From Bacilli bacterium (GTDB lineage: Bacteria > Bacillota_I > Bacilli_A > RF39 > UBA660), in NCBI GenBank assembly GCA_017450205.1, contig JAFSVF010000009.1:62001-126000 (forward strand): a stretch of 64,000 bases of DNA, given 5' to 3'. Of the stretch, positions 1 to 8,905 are shown piece after piece; the stretch's first letter is position 1, and every line of letters begins with the position of its first letter. The notes beneath the pieces were generated by a model. It saw only the letters and a list, made by a program, of their open reading frames with translations. It did not search any database and was not told the DNA's origin. The position numbers were made by a program, and so were the translations under genes.

Positions 1-18
1 AGATAATTAAAGAGAATT

Positions 19-44
19 AAAAGTTCTAGGAAACTAGAACTTTT
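19..44 (+). terminator. Terminator hairpin of an upstream gene
   Basis: Perfect 11-bp stem (AAAAGTTCTAG at 19-29, CTAGAACTTTT at 34-44) with a GAAA tetraloop, ending in a short T run. It lies between the window edge and pepF and presumably ends the gene to the left. All three forward frames are closed by about base 20, so at most a few codons of that gene are inside the window. Confidence 0.75.
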
Positions 45-63
45 AACTAGTGAGGAAGATTTT

Positions 64-1848
64 ATGCAAACTTATAATAATAGAAGTGAAGTTCCAGATA
101 AATATAAATGGAATTTAAATGAATATTTTAAAAATGAAGATGAATTAAAAGAAACTATTAAAAAAACAGAAGAAATGATTAAGATAATTCCTGAATACAA
201 AGGTACTCTTAAAGATTCTAACAAAGTATTAGAATGTATGGATTTAATATTTGAGACTGGTTTTAATGTAGAAGATATTTATGTTTATACATATTTAGTT
301 AATGATCAAGAATTAGGTAACTCTAATAGTATGAAGAATAAATCAATTGCTGAAAATTTATATGCTAAATATTCTAGTAGTTTATCATTCTTTGATCCTG
401 AAATACTTTCTTTAAATGAAGAAGAATATAAAAGCCTTTTTAAAAATAAAGGCTTAGATAAATATAAGTTTGCATTAGATCAAATTTATAGAGCAAAATC
501 ACATGTTTTAAGTGAAAATGAAGAAAGAATTATTACTGAGATTACTCATGCTGCTGATCACTTTGATGATATGTCATCAACTATGTTAAATAGTGAACAT
601 GATTATGGTGAGGCTGAAATAGATGGAGAAAAAAGAGTAATTACTCCAACTAATTTAAGAAGTTTTTTAAAGAATAAAGATGCTTCTAAAAGAAAAGAAA
701 TTAGAGAATCTTATTCAAAAACACTTGAAAACTATGGTACAACTTCTGCTCAATTACTAAATGGTTATGTTTCACTTTCTGAAACTGTATCAAAGATAAG
801 AAAATATGAAAATTCATGGGATGCTAAATTATTTAATCTAAATATTCCTAATAAAGTATTTGAAACATTAGTTAATGTTGTTGAAAATCATGTTTCTAGC
901 TTACAAGAGTATTTTAAACTTTATAAAAGTGAATTAGGATTAGATGAATTAACTTTAAATGATTTATCATTAGAAATGAGTAAAAATGAAAAGAAGTATT
1001 CTATTGAGGATGCTCAAAAGTTATGTTTAGATGCATTAAAACCACTTGGTAATGATTACTTAAATCATTTCAAAAAAGTATTTGATAATAATTATATTGA
1101 TTATTGTACTTACAAAGGAAAATGTTCTGGTGGATATTCATTTAATACTTCTACTAAAGACTCAAGAATTTTACTTTCATTTAATGGAGATTTAGAAGAT
1201 GTTTCTACAATTATTCATGAAGGTGGACATAATGTACATCATCAATATGTTAAAGAAAATAATCCTGCATATTATAGAGAAATAAGCTCACTTGTTTGTG
1301 AAGTTGCTAGTTTAACTAATGAATGCTTACTTTCTAGTTATCTTGCTAAGAATGGTGAATCTATTACTGAAAGAAAAGCAGGAATTGATAATATACTAGG
1401 TGTAATTATTTCTAATTTATTTGGTGCCGTTAGAGAAGGTAAAATGGAACAAGATTTCCATAATGAATATTTAGATACAGGATCAATAACTAAAGATTAT
1501 ATGGATAAATTAACTGTTGATTCTTTAAAGAAATATTATGGAAATACAGTTAAATTAGATGAATATGCTAATGTATCTTGGATGAGAAGAAGTCACTATT
1601 ATATGGACTTTTACTTATATAGTTATGCAATTTGTATTTCTGTTGCATCATATGTTGCAAAAAATATTTTAGATGGAGATAGTGAAATGTTAGATAAGTA
1701 TATTAAATTCTTATCTACAGGTGGAGATACATGGCCAATTGATGCTTTCAAAGTATTAGGTATAGATTTAACTGAAAGTAAAGTATATGAAGAAGCTATT
1801 AATTATTTTGATAGTTTAATTGAAGAATATAAGAAAATAAATAATTAG
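64..1848 (+). CDS. pepF: Oligoendopeptidase F (M3 family metallopeptidase)
   Basis: Cytosolic zinc endopeptidase that cuts short peptides, a member of the M3 family (thimet oligopeptidase/PepF). The product has 594 residues, the usual PepF length of about 600. The zinc motif HEGGH is at residues 385-389 and is followed by the typical downstream glutamate in a CEVASLTNE context. The long N-terminal helical half matches the PepF lid region. There is no signal peptide, which fits peptide turnover in the cytoplasm. The start is preceded by GAGGAAG at a good distance. dnaJ follows after 14 bases, so the two may be co-transcribed. Assignment to the PepF subgroup is from overall length and motif context. 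Confidence 0.93.
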   Translation: MQTYNNRSEVPDKYKWNLNEYFKNEDELKETIKKTEEMIKIIPEYKGTLKDSNKVLECMDLIFETGFNVEDIYVYTYLVNDQELGNSNSMKNKSIAENLYAKYSSSLSFFDPEILSLNEEEYKSLFKNKGLDKYKFALDQIYRAKSHVLSENEERIITEITHAADHFDDMSSTMLNSEHDYGEAEIDGEKRVITPTNLRSFLKNKDASKRKEIRESYSKTLENYGTTSAQLLNGYVSLSETVSKIRKYENSWDAKLFNLNIPNKVFETLVNVVENHVSSLQEYFKLYKSELGLDELTLNDLSLEMSKNEKKYSIEDAQKLCLDALKPLGNDYLNHFKKVFDNNYIDYCTYKGKCSGGYSFNTSTKDSRILLSFNGDLEDVSTIIHEGGHNVHHQYVKENNPAYYREISSLVCEVASLTNECLLSSYLAKNGESITERKAGIDNILGVIISNLFGAVREGKMEQDFHNEYLDTGSITKDYMDKLTVDSLKKYYGNTVKLDEYANVSWMRRSHYYMDFYLYSYAICISVASYVAKNILDGDSEMLDKYIKFLSTGGDTWPIDAFKVLGIDLTESKVYEEAINYFDSLIEEYKKINN

Positions 1849-1862
1849 AAAGGTCGTTTATT

Positions 1863-2981
1863 ATGGCTGATAAAAAAGATTATTATGAATCGCTTGGTGT
1901 TAGTAAGACTGCTACTGATGCTGAAATAAAATCTGCATTTAGAAAACTTGCTAAGAAGTATCACCCAGATAATAAAGAAACTGGTGATGAAGCTAAATTT
2001 AAAGAAATTGGTGAAGCATACTCTGTATTAAGTGATAAAGAAAAACGTCAACAATATGATCAATTTGGTCATGCTGCATTCCAAAATGGTGGAGCAGGCT
2101 TTGGTGGTGGAGCTTCTGGATTCTCTGGATTTGGATTTGATGATATTGATTTAAGTGATTTATTTAATATGTTTGGCGGAGGATTTTCTTCTAGAAGTTC
2201 ATCACGTGGTAATGCTAAAACTAAGGGTAGAGATATTGAAACTAATGTAGAAATATCATTTGATGATGCTGTTTATGGATGTGAGAAAGTTTTAAAAGTT
2301 TCACTTGATGAACCTTGTTCAGAATGTTCTGGTAAAGGTGGTAAGGGAGAAAAAACTTGTCCTACATGTGGTGGTAGAGGTAGAGTTGTTTCTCAACAAA
2401 GAACTATGTTTGGTGTTTTCCAAACTGAAACTGCTTGTCCTGATTGCCGTGGTAGAGGAGTCACTTATGAATCTACTTGTTCAGCATGTCATGGAAAAGG
2501 GATTATTGAAAAAGTAAAAGAAATTACTTTAAGAGTTCCAAGAGGTGTAGAAACTGGAGATACACTTAGATTAAGCGGTAAAGGTAATGCTGGTGCTAAT
2601 GGTGGTGCAAGAGGAGACATCTATATTAACTTTAAAGTTAAAGAACATGAAATCTTCAAAAGAGATGGTAGAGATGTTTATGTAGATATTCCACTTACGC
2701 TTACTGAGGCTATTCTTGGATGCGAAAAAGAAATTCCAACTATTCATGGAACTATAGTTACTAAGATTCCTGCAGGTACTCAAAATTTAGAGAAATTTAG
2801 ATTTAAAGGTAAAGGTGTAGATGATGAAAAGTCAGGTCGCCTTGGAGATGAGTATGGAATTGTTAAAGTAATTATTCCTGATAAACTTACTAAAGAGCAA
2901 AAAGAACTTATTAAAAAGTTATCTGAAACCACTTTAGATAATTCTAAAGAATTTAAAACTTATTATAAATATACAAAGTAA
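1863..2981 (+). CDS. dnaJ: Chaperone DnaJ (type I Hsp40)
   Basis: Co-chaperone that stimulates the DnaK ATPase and delivers unfolded proteins. All type I parts are present in order in 372 residues: a J domain with HPD at residues 34-36, a Gly/Phe-rich linker (about 75-115), four CxxCxGxG zinc repeats starting at Cys152 (CSECSGKG, CPTCGGRG, CPDCRGRG, CSACHGKG), then the C-terminal substrate-binding and dimerisation region. dnaK and grpE are not next to it here, unlike the usual hrcA-grpE-dnaK-dnaJ order. It follows pepF by 14 bases and ends in a clear terminator. No CIRCE element is visible upstream. Confidence 0.97.
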   Translation: MADKKDYYESLGVSKTATDAEIKSAFRKLAKKYHPDNKETGDEAKFKEIGEAYSVLSDKEKRQQYDQFGHAAFQNGGAGFGGGASGFSGFGFDDIDLSDLFNMFGGGFSSRSSSRGNAKTKGRDIETNVEISFDDAVYGCEKVLKVSLDEPCSECSGKGGKGEKTCPTCGGRGRVVSQQRTMFGVFQTETACPDCRGRGVTYESTCSACHGKGIIEKVKEITLRVPRGVETGDTLRLSGKGNAGANGGARGDIYINFKVKEHEIFKRDGRDVYVDIPLTLTEAILGCEKEIPTIHGTIVTKIPAGTQNLEKFRFKGKGVDDEKSGRLGDEYGIVKVIIPDKLTKEQKELIKKLSETTLDNSKEFKTYYKYTK

Positions 2982-3006
2982 AGTGAATTTTTAATTCACT
3001 TTTTTT
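2981..3006 (+). terminator. Rho-independent terminator after dnaJ
   Basis: Nine-bp stem AAGTGAATT / AATTCACTT (2981-2989 and 2993-3001) with a TTT loop and a T run to 3006. It starts on the last base of the dnaJ stop codon. Confidence 0.85.
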
Positions 3007-3042
3007 AAATTATATGTTATTCTACGTAAAATGAGTGATATT

Positions 3043-3876
3043 ATGAAAAAAATAAATGAATATATTGTAATGACTTATCGTGAATTAAAAGATAAAGGAT
3101 GGCCAACTGAAAACTTTATAAATAATATTAAAGATGTTAATATAGATGAAGTTGATGTTAGCGAGTATATTTATTTAATGGATGGAAGTGACTTAAAGTC
3201 AGCTTTAAAATTTTTAAAAAATAATATTATATATACTAAATCGACTAAGTTTTTTACTTTATATAAAGATTTAGTTAGATTTGCCACTTGTAAAGATTAT
3301 CCATTAAATAAATATATTATGAATGATTTAGTAAATGAGAATCCATTTGTATTTAATCCTTGTGGTATTTGTAATGTAGTTGAAGCTACTAATTATTATT
3401 TTGCAACTATATTATTTAAAAAAGAAAAGAATCCAGTTTTAATATATGATGATTTTAATTCTTTAACTCTTGCAATGGCAATAGTTATTAATAAGATTGG
3501 AATTGATAAATTTGCCAATATGTATTTTAATGGCGATTATACGTGTTTAACTAGTGAAGTTGTTAATGCAGTTGGTCCAGTTATGACAAAGAAGATATAT
3601 GATTATGCTGCAAAGATTTTTGATGAAAATGGAACCAATTTAGATTTGTTAAATGAAATATTAGATACAAGTGATGATTTAACTTATTTAAGTGAGTATA
3701 AAGATATGCTAGGTAGAGGAATTGATTATCGCATGAATCACTATAATGATGAAATGATTGCTGATTTTGTCAAGAAACCAATTTCTGTACCAACGTATGT
3801 TAAGACTGAAAAACCAAAGATGAAAGCAAGAAAGCTTTTAGATATATTTAAGTTTAATAAGAAAAAAGAAAAATAG
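3043..3876 (+). CDS. Hypothetical protein, 277 aa
   Basis: No family recognised. The start at 3043 is preferred over the in-frame ATG at 3031 because the GTGAT ribosome-binding motif used throughout this window lies between them. The protein is soluble-looking and mixed in secondary structure, with a basic tail (KARKLLDIFKFNKKKEK) that could touch nucleic acid or membrane phospholipid; this is inference. There is no signal peptide and no convincing membrane segment. It sits alone between the dnaJ terminator and a hairpin at 3957-3992. It is probably a lineage-specific gene. Confidence 0.75.
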   Translation: MKKINEYIVMTYRELKDKGWPTENFINNIKDVNIDEVDVSEYIYLMDGSDLKSALKFLKNNIIYTKSTKFFTLYKDLVRFATCKDYPLNKYIMNDLVNENPFVFNPCGICNVVEATNYYFATILFKKEKNPVLIYDDFNSLTLAMAIVINKIGIDKFANMYFNGDYTCLTSEVVNAVGPVMTKKIYDYAAKIFDENGTNLDLLNEILDTSDDLTYLSEYKDMLGRGIDYRMNHYNDEMIADFVKKPISVPTYVKTEKPKMKARKLLDIFKFNKKKEK

Positions 3877-3956
3877 AAGGCTTTTATGTTAGTAGTGGAG
3901 AAAAATGATTTAAAATTAAATTTGAGAAAAAGAAGTATAATAAAACCATGAAAATA

Positions 3957-3998
3957 AATAATACCACAATTATTAACACTTGTGGTATTATTTATTTA
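3957..3998 (+). terminator. Strong hairpin between two genes: terminator or 5' leader hairpin
   Basis: Thirteen-bp perfect stem (AATAATACCACAA at 3957-3969, its complement at 3980-3992) with a 10-base loop, followed by a broken T run. It may end the gene at 3043-3876. A TATAAT box at 3936-3941 just upstream would, however, place it at the very 5' end of the transcript for the gene at 4011. The sequence alone does not decide between these. Confidence 0.6.
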
Positions 3999-4010
3999 AG
4001 GTGTATAAAG

Positions 4011-4895
4011 ATGGAATATGAAATTAAAAGTCCAAAGATAAAAAAAGTAGATGATAAATTTATCCCAATAGATAATATTGATGTATTAAATGTTTATATT
4101 ACTTTAAAAAATAAGAATTTGAATGTAGAAACTTTTAGAGAAAATATTAAAGATTTAGTAATTAAAGATGAATTTGATAAAGATGGGGATACATCATATG
4201 ACTATATAGATAATGTAATTTATTGTCCAAAAGAAAAATATAAGAATAGTATTACTCATGAGTTATTACATGCTGCTACCTCGATAAAAAATGTAAATGG
4301 CGTTTATGCTGGTTTTATGTATGCAGATTTCTTTACAAAAGATTGGATTGGTATTGGATTATATGAAGGAATGACTGCATATGTTGATGAATTATTATTT
4401 GGTGATTATACAAAAGAAAAAAGAGAAGTTGAAAAATATACATATCAACTTACAAAGAGTATAATAAAAAATTTAGAATTAATTATACCAGAAGAAACTT
4501 TAATTAATTATTTTATGAATAGTGATCTTTCCTCACTTATATTAAGATTTAATGATTTATATGATGATGTGACTCATGTATTAGATTTTTTAGAAGCTGT
4601 TGATAATTTATATTTTAAGTTTGATTTAACAAGTAATGTTGATTCCGATTATATTAATGATATTAAAGAAGATTATAATAAAGTTAAAACTTTTATTGCT
4701 GAATCTCTTTATATAATTGTAAATGATAGTTTCAATAATAAAGAAATTAATAAAGAAGATTTAAAATATTTTAATAACTTATCAAAAAGCATATTAAATG
4801 GTGTTATTGAAATGAATGGAATTGCATATGGAGTGAAAAATCCTAGAGAATATAATAAAATTAAAAAAAGATATAAGAAAAGAAAAAACGCTTAG
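4011..4895 (+). CDS. Putative zinc metallopeptidase-like protein, 294 aa
   Basis: The protein carries HELLH at residues 83-87, the HExxH zinc-binding pattern, and a downstream LYEGMTAYVDE segment (about 117-127) whose Glu could be the third ligand, as in gluzincin peptidases. No specific family is recognised and no substrate can be named. There is no signal peptide, so it probably acts in the cytoplasm. An in-frame ATG at 3948 is rejected as the start because the strong hairpin 3957-3992 would lie inside the coding region; the ATG at 4011 has AAGGTG eight bases upstream. Its stop codon overlaps that of the convergent Crp-like gene. Confidence 0.75.
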   Translation: MEYEIKSPKIKKVDDKFIPIDNIDVLNVYITLKNKNLNVETFRENIKDLVIKDEFDKDGDTSYDYIDNVIYCPKEKYKNSITHELLHAATSIKNVNGVYAGFMYADFFTKDWIGIGLYEGMTAYVDELLFGDYTKEKREVEKYTYQLTKSIIKNLELIIPEETLINYFMNSDLSSLILRFNDLYDDVTHVLDFLEAVDNLYFKFDLTSNVDSDYINDIKEDYNKVKTFIAESLYIIVNDSFNNKEINKEDLKYFNNLSKSILNGVIEMNGIAYGVKNPREYNKIKKRYKKRKNA

Positions 4896-4917
4896 TAATA
4901 TAAGCGTATTTTTTTTG
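4888..4917. terminator. Bidirectional terminator between convergent genes
   Basis: Seven-bp stem ACGCTTA / TAAGCGT (4888-4894, 4901-4907) with T runs on both strands. It contains the stop codons of both convergent genes, at 4893-4895 (+) and 4892-4894 (-). Confidence 0.85.
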
Positions 4918-5524
4918 TTTTTTGATCTATCATTCCTTCTTCTTTAAGATATTTAATTTCTCGAATCATAGCACTTCTATCTACTGATATGAATCTAGCT
5001 AAATGAGATAAACTAAAGGGAAGAGTAATAGATTTTGATCCTTGTTCTTTAGATAACTGTTTAAAATATGTAAGTAATTTATTTCTTATAGTTTTTTTAG
5101 TTAATATATCAATTCTTTTATTTTTAAAAGACATTTGTTCAAAAATAATTGCTAGTAAGTTCTGTACGAATGTAATATAAAAGTCACTTTTAATAAACTC
5201 GGCATTTTCAATTTCACGATAATCAATAAATGTAACATTAGTATTATCTTTAGTAATAATAGAACATTCATCTGATAATACGATAGAGTAAATGGTAGAA
5301 CCAAAGATATCATTTTCTTTTAATTCATCAATTAATGTTTCATTACCATCATAGTCTGTTTGTATTATATCTATTGATCCAGTATCTATGATTCCAATTG
5401 AGTTTGTTCTATCCATGTAATCAATAATATTGATTCCTTTTGTAAACTTTACAGTACTTGCTCTAAAAATTTTAAATAGTTTTTCCTTGTTTTTTAGGCT
5501 TATATTTTCAAACAAATTTTTCAT
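4892..5524 (-). CDS. Crp/Fnr-family transcription regulator, 210 aa
   Basis: DNA-binding regulator with the two-domain Crp/Fnr layout: an N-terminal cyclic-nucleotide-binding-type beta-roll (about residues 10-115, with the GIIDTGSIDII and DIFGSTIYS segments), a long helix, and a C-terminal winged helix (about 150-205, SLSHLARFISVDRSAMIRE). There is no N-terminal cysteine cluster, so it is not a classical Fe-S FNR; the ligand is unknown. It is divergent from nrdD, and the 128-base gap holds a palindrome suited to binding by such a dimer. It probably controls itself and the anaerobic ribonucleotide reductase, by inference from position. Confidence 0.88.
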   Translation of the reverse strand: MKNLFENISLKNKEKLFKIFRASTVKFTKGINIIDYMDRTNSIGIIDTGSIDIIQTDYDGNETLIDELKENDIFGSTIYSIVLSDECSIITKDNTNVTFIDYREIENAEFIKSDFYITFVQNLLAIIFEQMSFKNKRIDILTKKTIRNKLLTYFKQLSKEQGSKSITLPFSLSHLARFISVDRSAMIREIKYLKEEGMIDQKTKKIRLYY

Positions 5525-5549
5525 TTGACATCATCCTTGTAAAAATTTT

Positions 5550-5608
5550 ATCAAATTATGCAAAAAGTTGCAAATGCAACATTTGATATTTTTTTAATAT
5601 ATTATAAT
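5550..5608 (+). promoter_or_regulatory. nrdD promoter with Crp-type palindrome
   Basis: A -10 box TATAAT is at 5603-5608. Upstream lies the inverted repeat GTTGCA-AA-TGCAAC (5567-5580), and a second spaced pair ATCAAAT (5550-5556) / ATTTGAT (5581-5587). The positions overlap the -35 region of nrdD and the start region of the divergent regulator. The geometry suits a Crp/Fnr dimer; the identity of the binding protein is inference. Confidence 0.6.
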
Positions 5609-5652
5609 GAGAGTGTGATAGAGATACTATCAAGGAATGGAGAGGAAATAAA

Positions 5653-7860
5653 ATGAAAGTTATCAAAAGAGATGGACATGTCGTTGACTATAGCCCTGAT
5701 AAGATAGAAGCGGCAATCCAAAAAGCTAACGCTGAAGTTGATGAAGAGTTTCAAGCTTCTAGCGTACAAATCAAAAACATTATTAAGTACATTGAAAAAT
5801 TAGGAAAGAAAAGAATTTTAGTTGAAGATATTCAAGATATTATTGAAACTAAGCTTATGTCTATTGGTAAATATGAACTTGCGAAACATTATATTACTTA
5901 TAGATATACAAGAGAATTAGTTAGAAAAGCTAATTCAACTGATAGAGCTATTAAAGAACTTATTGATGGAGAATCTGAATATTGGAATACTGAAAACTCA
6001 AATAAGAATGCTAAAGTAGTAACTACTCAAAGAGATTATTTAGCTGGTATTACTAGTACAGATATTACTAAGAGATTTTTACTACCTGAAGATATAGTTA
6101 CTGCTCATGAAGAAGGTATTATTCATTTCCATGACGCAGATTATTTTGCACAAAATGCTTTACACAACTGTGATTTAATTAACTTAGATGATATGTTACA
6201 AAATGGAACTAATGTTAATGGAGTTATGATTGAAAAACCTCATAGATTTTTAACTGCTATGACTATTGCAACTCAATTAATTACAGCAGTATCAAGTTCT
6301 CAATATGGAGGAGCCACAATTACATTAACTCACTTAGCACCATTTATTAGAGCATCTAAAGAAGCTTATGAGAAAAAATATAAAGCTCGTAAACTTACTG
6401 CAGCTCAAATTAAGAAGTTTGTAGATGAAGACTTAAGAAAAGAAATTACAGATGGAGTACAAACTTTCCAATATCAAATTAATTCAATGACTACAACAAA
6501 CGGACAAGCACCATTCTTAAGTGTTTGTATGTATTTAGGGGAAACAGAAGAATATAAAGAAGAATTAGCGCTTTTAATTGAAGAATTCTTACATCAAAGA
6601 ATTCAAGGTATGAAGAATGAAAATGGTGTTTATATTACACCAGCATTCCCAAAACTATTATATGTTCTTGAAGAAGATAATATTAAGAAGGGCTCTAAAT
6701 ATTATTATTTAACTGAACTTGCAGCTGAATGTACTTCAAAACGTATGGTACCAGATTATATTTCAGAAAAAGTTATGAAAGAACTTAAGAAGAATGAATA
6801 TGGAGTAGGAGAATGCTATCCATGTATGGGATGTCGTTCATTCTTAACGCCTGATAGAGGAATTAGTAGAGGTAATGTTGCTAAAGCTAAGAATTATAAA
6901 GAAGGTGTTGGTAAATACTATGGTAGATTTAACCAAGGTGTTGTTACTATTAACTTAGTAGATGTAGCACTTTCTAGTGATAAAGATATGGAAACATTCT
7001 GGGAAATTATGGAAGATAGACTAGAATTATGCCATAGAGCATTACAAATTAGACACAAACGTCTTTCTAAGGCTACTAGTGATGTTGCTCCAATTTTATG
7101 GCAACATGGTGCTTTAGCTAGACTTGATAAGGGTGAATCTATTCATGATTTATTACATGGTGGATATTCAACTATTAGTTTAGGTTATGCAGGCCTTTAT
7201 GAATGTGTTAAGTTCATGACTGGACATTCACATACTGATCATGGTAAAGGATATGACTTTGCTATTGAAGTAATGCAAAAATTAAATGATAAATGCAAAG
7301 AATGGAAAGAAGCAGAAGATATTGATTATTCAGTATATGGAACTCCAATTGAATCTACTACTTATAAATTTGCTAAATGCTTAAGAGAAAGATTTGGGGT
7401 TATTAAAGGAATTACTGATAGAAATTATATTACTAATTCATATCATGTTCCTGTATTTGAACAAATTGATGCATTCACTAAATTAAAACTTGAAAGTGAA
7501 TTCCAAAAACTTTCTCCAGGTGGTGCAATTTCATATATTGAAACTGCTAATCTTTCAAACAATATTCCAGCTGTACTAGAAGTTATTAATTTTATTTATG
7601 ATAACATTATGTATGCTGAATTAAATAGTAAATTTGATTATTGCCAAGAATGTGGATATACAGGAGAAATTCTAATTGATGAAAATCTTGAATGGTATTG
7701 CCCAAACTGTGGTAATAGAGACCATGATAAATTAAATGTTGCAAGACGTACTTGTGGTTATATTGGTTCTAATTTCTGGAACAAAGGAAGAACTCAAGAA
7801 ATTAAAGAAAGAGTAATTCACTTAGATAACTGCGATGCAGAATGTGAAACTTGTAAATAA
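5653..7860 (+). CDS. nrdD: Anaerobic ribonucleoside-triphosphate reductase, large subunit
   Basis: Glycyl-radical enzyme that makes dNTPs from NTPs without oxygen. The 735-residue length is typical. An ATP-cone (about 1-90, starting MKVIKRDGHVVDYS) gives allosteric control. The catalytic barrel follows, with the YPCMGCRSFL cysteine region. A zinc site is formed by Cys664, Cys667, Cys683 and Cys686, and the glycyl-radical loop RTCGYIG has the radical glycine at about 702. The start has GGAGAGG upstream. The stop overlaps the ATG of nrdG by one base, and dut follows, giving a deoxynucleotide operon. A Crp/Fnr-type regulator is divergent. Confidence 0.97.
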   Translation: MKVIKRDGHVVDYSPDKIEAAIQKANAEVDEEFQASSVQIKNIIKYIEKLGKKRILVEDIQDIIETKLMSIGKYELAKHYITYRYTRELVRKANSTDRAIKELIDGESEYWNTENSNKNAKVVTTQRDYLAGITSTDITKRFLLPEDIVTAHEEGIIHFHDADYFAQNALHNCDLINLDDMLQNGTNVNGVMIEKPHRFLTAMTIATQLITAVSSSQYGGATITLTHLAPFIRASKEAYEKKYKARKLTAAQIKKFVDEDLRKEITDGVQTFQYQINSMTTTNGQAPFLSVCMYLGETEEYKEELALLIEEFLHQRIQGMKNENGVYITPAFPKLLYVLEEDNIKKGSKYYYLTELAAECTSKRMVPDYISEKVMKELKKNEYGVGECYPCMGCRSFLTPDRGISRGNVAKAKNYKEGVGKYYGRFNQGVVTINLVDVALSSDKDMETFWEIMEDRLELCHRALQIRHKRLSKATSDVAPILWQHGALARLDKGESIHDLLHGGYSTISLGYAGLYECVKFMTGHSHTDHGKGYDFAIEVMQKLNDKCKEWKEAEDIDYSVYGTPIESTTYKFAKCLRERFGVIKGITDRNYITNSYHVPVFEQIDAFTKLKLESEFQKLSPGGAISYIETANLSNNIPAVLEVINFIYDNIMYAELNSKFDYCQECGYTGEILIDENLEWYCPNCGNRDHDKLNVARRTCGYIGSNFWNKGRTQEIKERVIHLDNCDAECETCK

Positions 7861-8354
7861 TGAGTAAGTATAACAAAATAAGAAAAATGGATATATCTAA
7901 TGGCCCTGGTGTCAGGGTCTCTATATTCATGCAAGGTTGTATATTTCATTGTGAAGGATGTTTTAATCCAGAAACTTGGGATTTTAAATGTGGTAATGAG
8001 TTTACTGATGATACAATAAATGAAGTATTAAATTTATGTGCACCGGATCATATTAAAGGTTTATCAATTTTAGGTGGTGAACCAATGCATCCTAAAAACA
8101 TTGAAGCTACTACTAAACTTGCTAAAGAATTTAAGAAGATGTATCCAAATAAAACTATTTGGTCTTGGACAGGATTTAATTTTGAAGATATTAAAGATAA
8201 AGAAGTTTTTAAATATATTGATGTTTTAATAGATGGACAATTTAAGATTAATCTTAGAAATCCTAATTTAAGATGGAAAGGTTCATCTAACCAAAGAGTT
8301 ATTGATGTAAAAAAATCACTTAAAAAAGGTGAAGTAGTATTAAGCGAGGAGTAA
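7860..8354 (+). CDS. nrdG: Anaerobic ribonucleotide reductase-activating protein
   Basis: Radical SAM enzyme that generates the glycyl radical on NrdD using a [4Fe-4S] cluster and S-adenosylmethionine. The cluster motif CxxxCxxC is formed by Cys27, Cys31 and Cys34. The nearby GPGVRVSIFMQGC and LGGEPM segments are typical of the family. The length of 164 residues matches NrdG. Its ATG uses the last A of the nrdD stop codon, so translation is coupled. dut begins two bases after its stop. Confidence 0.96.
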   Translation: MSKYNKIRKMDISNGPGVRVSIFMQGCIFHCEGCFNPETWDFKCGNEFTDDTINEVLNLCAPDHIKGLSILGGEPMHPKNIEATTKLAKEFKKMYPNKTIWSWTGFNFEDIKDKEVFKYIDVLIDGQFKINLRNPNLRWKGSSNQRVIDVKKSLKKGEVVLSEE

Positions 8355-8356
8355 AA

Positions 8357-8812
8357 ATGGCAAGAGGATTTGAAATAGCAAAAGGTTTTGAAGATAAAAA
8401 CATTAATTTACCTGTAAGAAAAACAAAGTTAAGTGCAGGTTATGATTTTGAGGCAGCTGAAGATACAATTATTCCTGCTTTCAAAAGAGGGGATGCCCCA
8501 ACTTTAATTAAGACTGGTATTAAAGCTTATATGGAAGATGATGAGGTGTTATACCTTTATAATAGAAGTTCTAATCCAAAGAAAAAAGGACTTATCTTAG
8601 CTAACTCAGTAGGAGTTGTAGATGCTGATTATTATGGTAATCCTGATAATGATGGACATATTATGTTTGCTTTCTATAATATGAAAGATGAAGATGTTAC
8701 TATAAAAAAAGGTGAAGCTATTGGTCAAGGAGTATTCCAAAAATATTTAGTTGTAGATAACGATCAAGCGGAGGGAGAAAGAACTGGCGGGTTTGGTTCA
8801 ACTTCGAAATAA
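8357..8812 (+). CDS. dut: dUTP diphosphatase (trimeric dUTPase)
   Basis: Hydrolyses dUTP to dUMP and pyrophosphate, keeping uracil out of DNA and feeding dTMP synthesis. All five dUTPase motifs are visible in 151 residues: AGYDFEA, RSSNPKKKGL, NSVGVVDADYYGN (with the catalytic Asp), GEAIGQGVF and the C-terminal glycine-rich arm RTGGFGSTSK. It is the last gene of the nrdD-nrdG-dut operon, starting two bases after nrdG with GAGGAG upstream. It ends at a strong terminator. Confidence 0.94.
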   Translation: MARGFEIAKGFEDKNINLPVRKTKLSAGYDFEAAEDTIIPAFKRGDAPTLIKTGIKAYMEDDEVLYLYNRSSNPKKKGLILANSVGVVDADYYGNPDNDGHIMFAFYNMKDEDVTIKKGEAIGQGVFQKYLVVDNDQAEGERTGGFGSTSK

Positions 8813-8837
8813 GAAAGATGAAAATCTTTCTTTTTTT
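8811..8837 (+). terminator. Terminator of the nrdDG-dut operon
   Basis: Stem AAGAAAGAT / ATCTTTCTT (8811-8819, 8824-8832) with a GAAA loop and a T run; it includes the last bases of the dut stop codon. Confidence 0.9.
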
Positions 8838-8872
8838 ATAAAAAACTGTTTTAATAAAAATTAACATAATGT

Positions 8873-8878
8873 TATAAT
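8873..8878 (+). promoter_or_regulatory. Extended -10 promoter (TGTTATAAT)
   Basis: TATAAT preceded by TGT, 27 bases before the start codon at 8906. This is the single-gene promoter layout seen repeatedly in the window. Confidence 0.6.
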
Positions 8879-8905
8879 ACATATGCGATATACGGGGGAA
8901 TTTAT

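Noticed and set aside
3886-3951. 21-codon open frame between two genes
   Set aside because: No ribosome-binding site and no recognisable product; it overlaps the TATAAT box at 3936.
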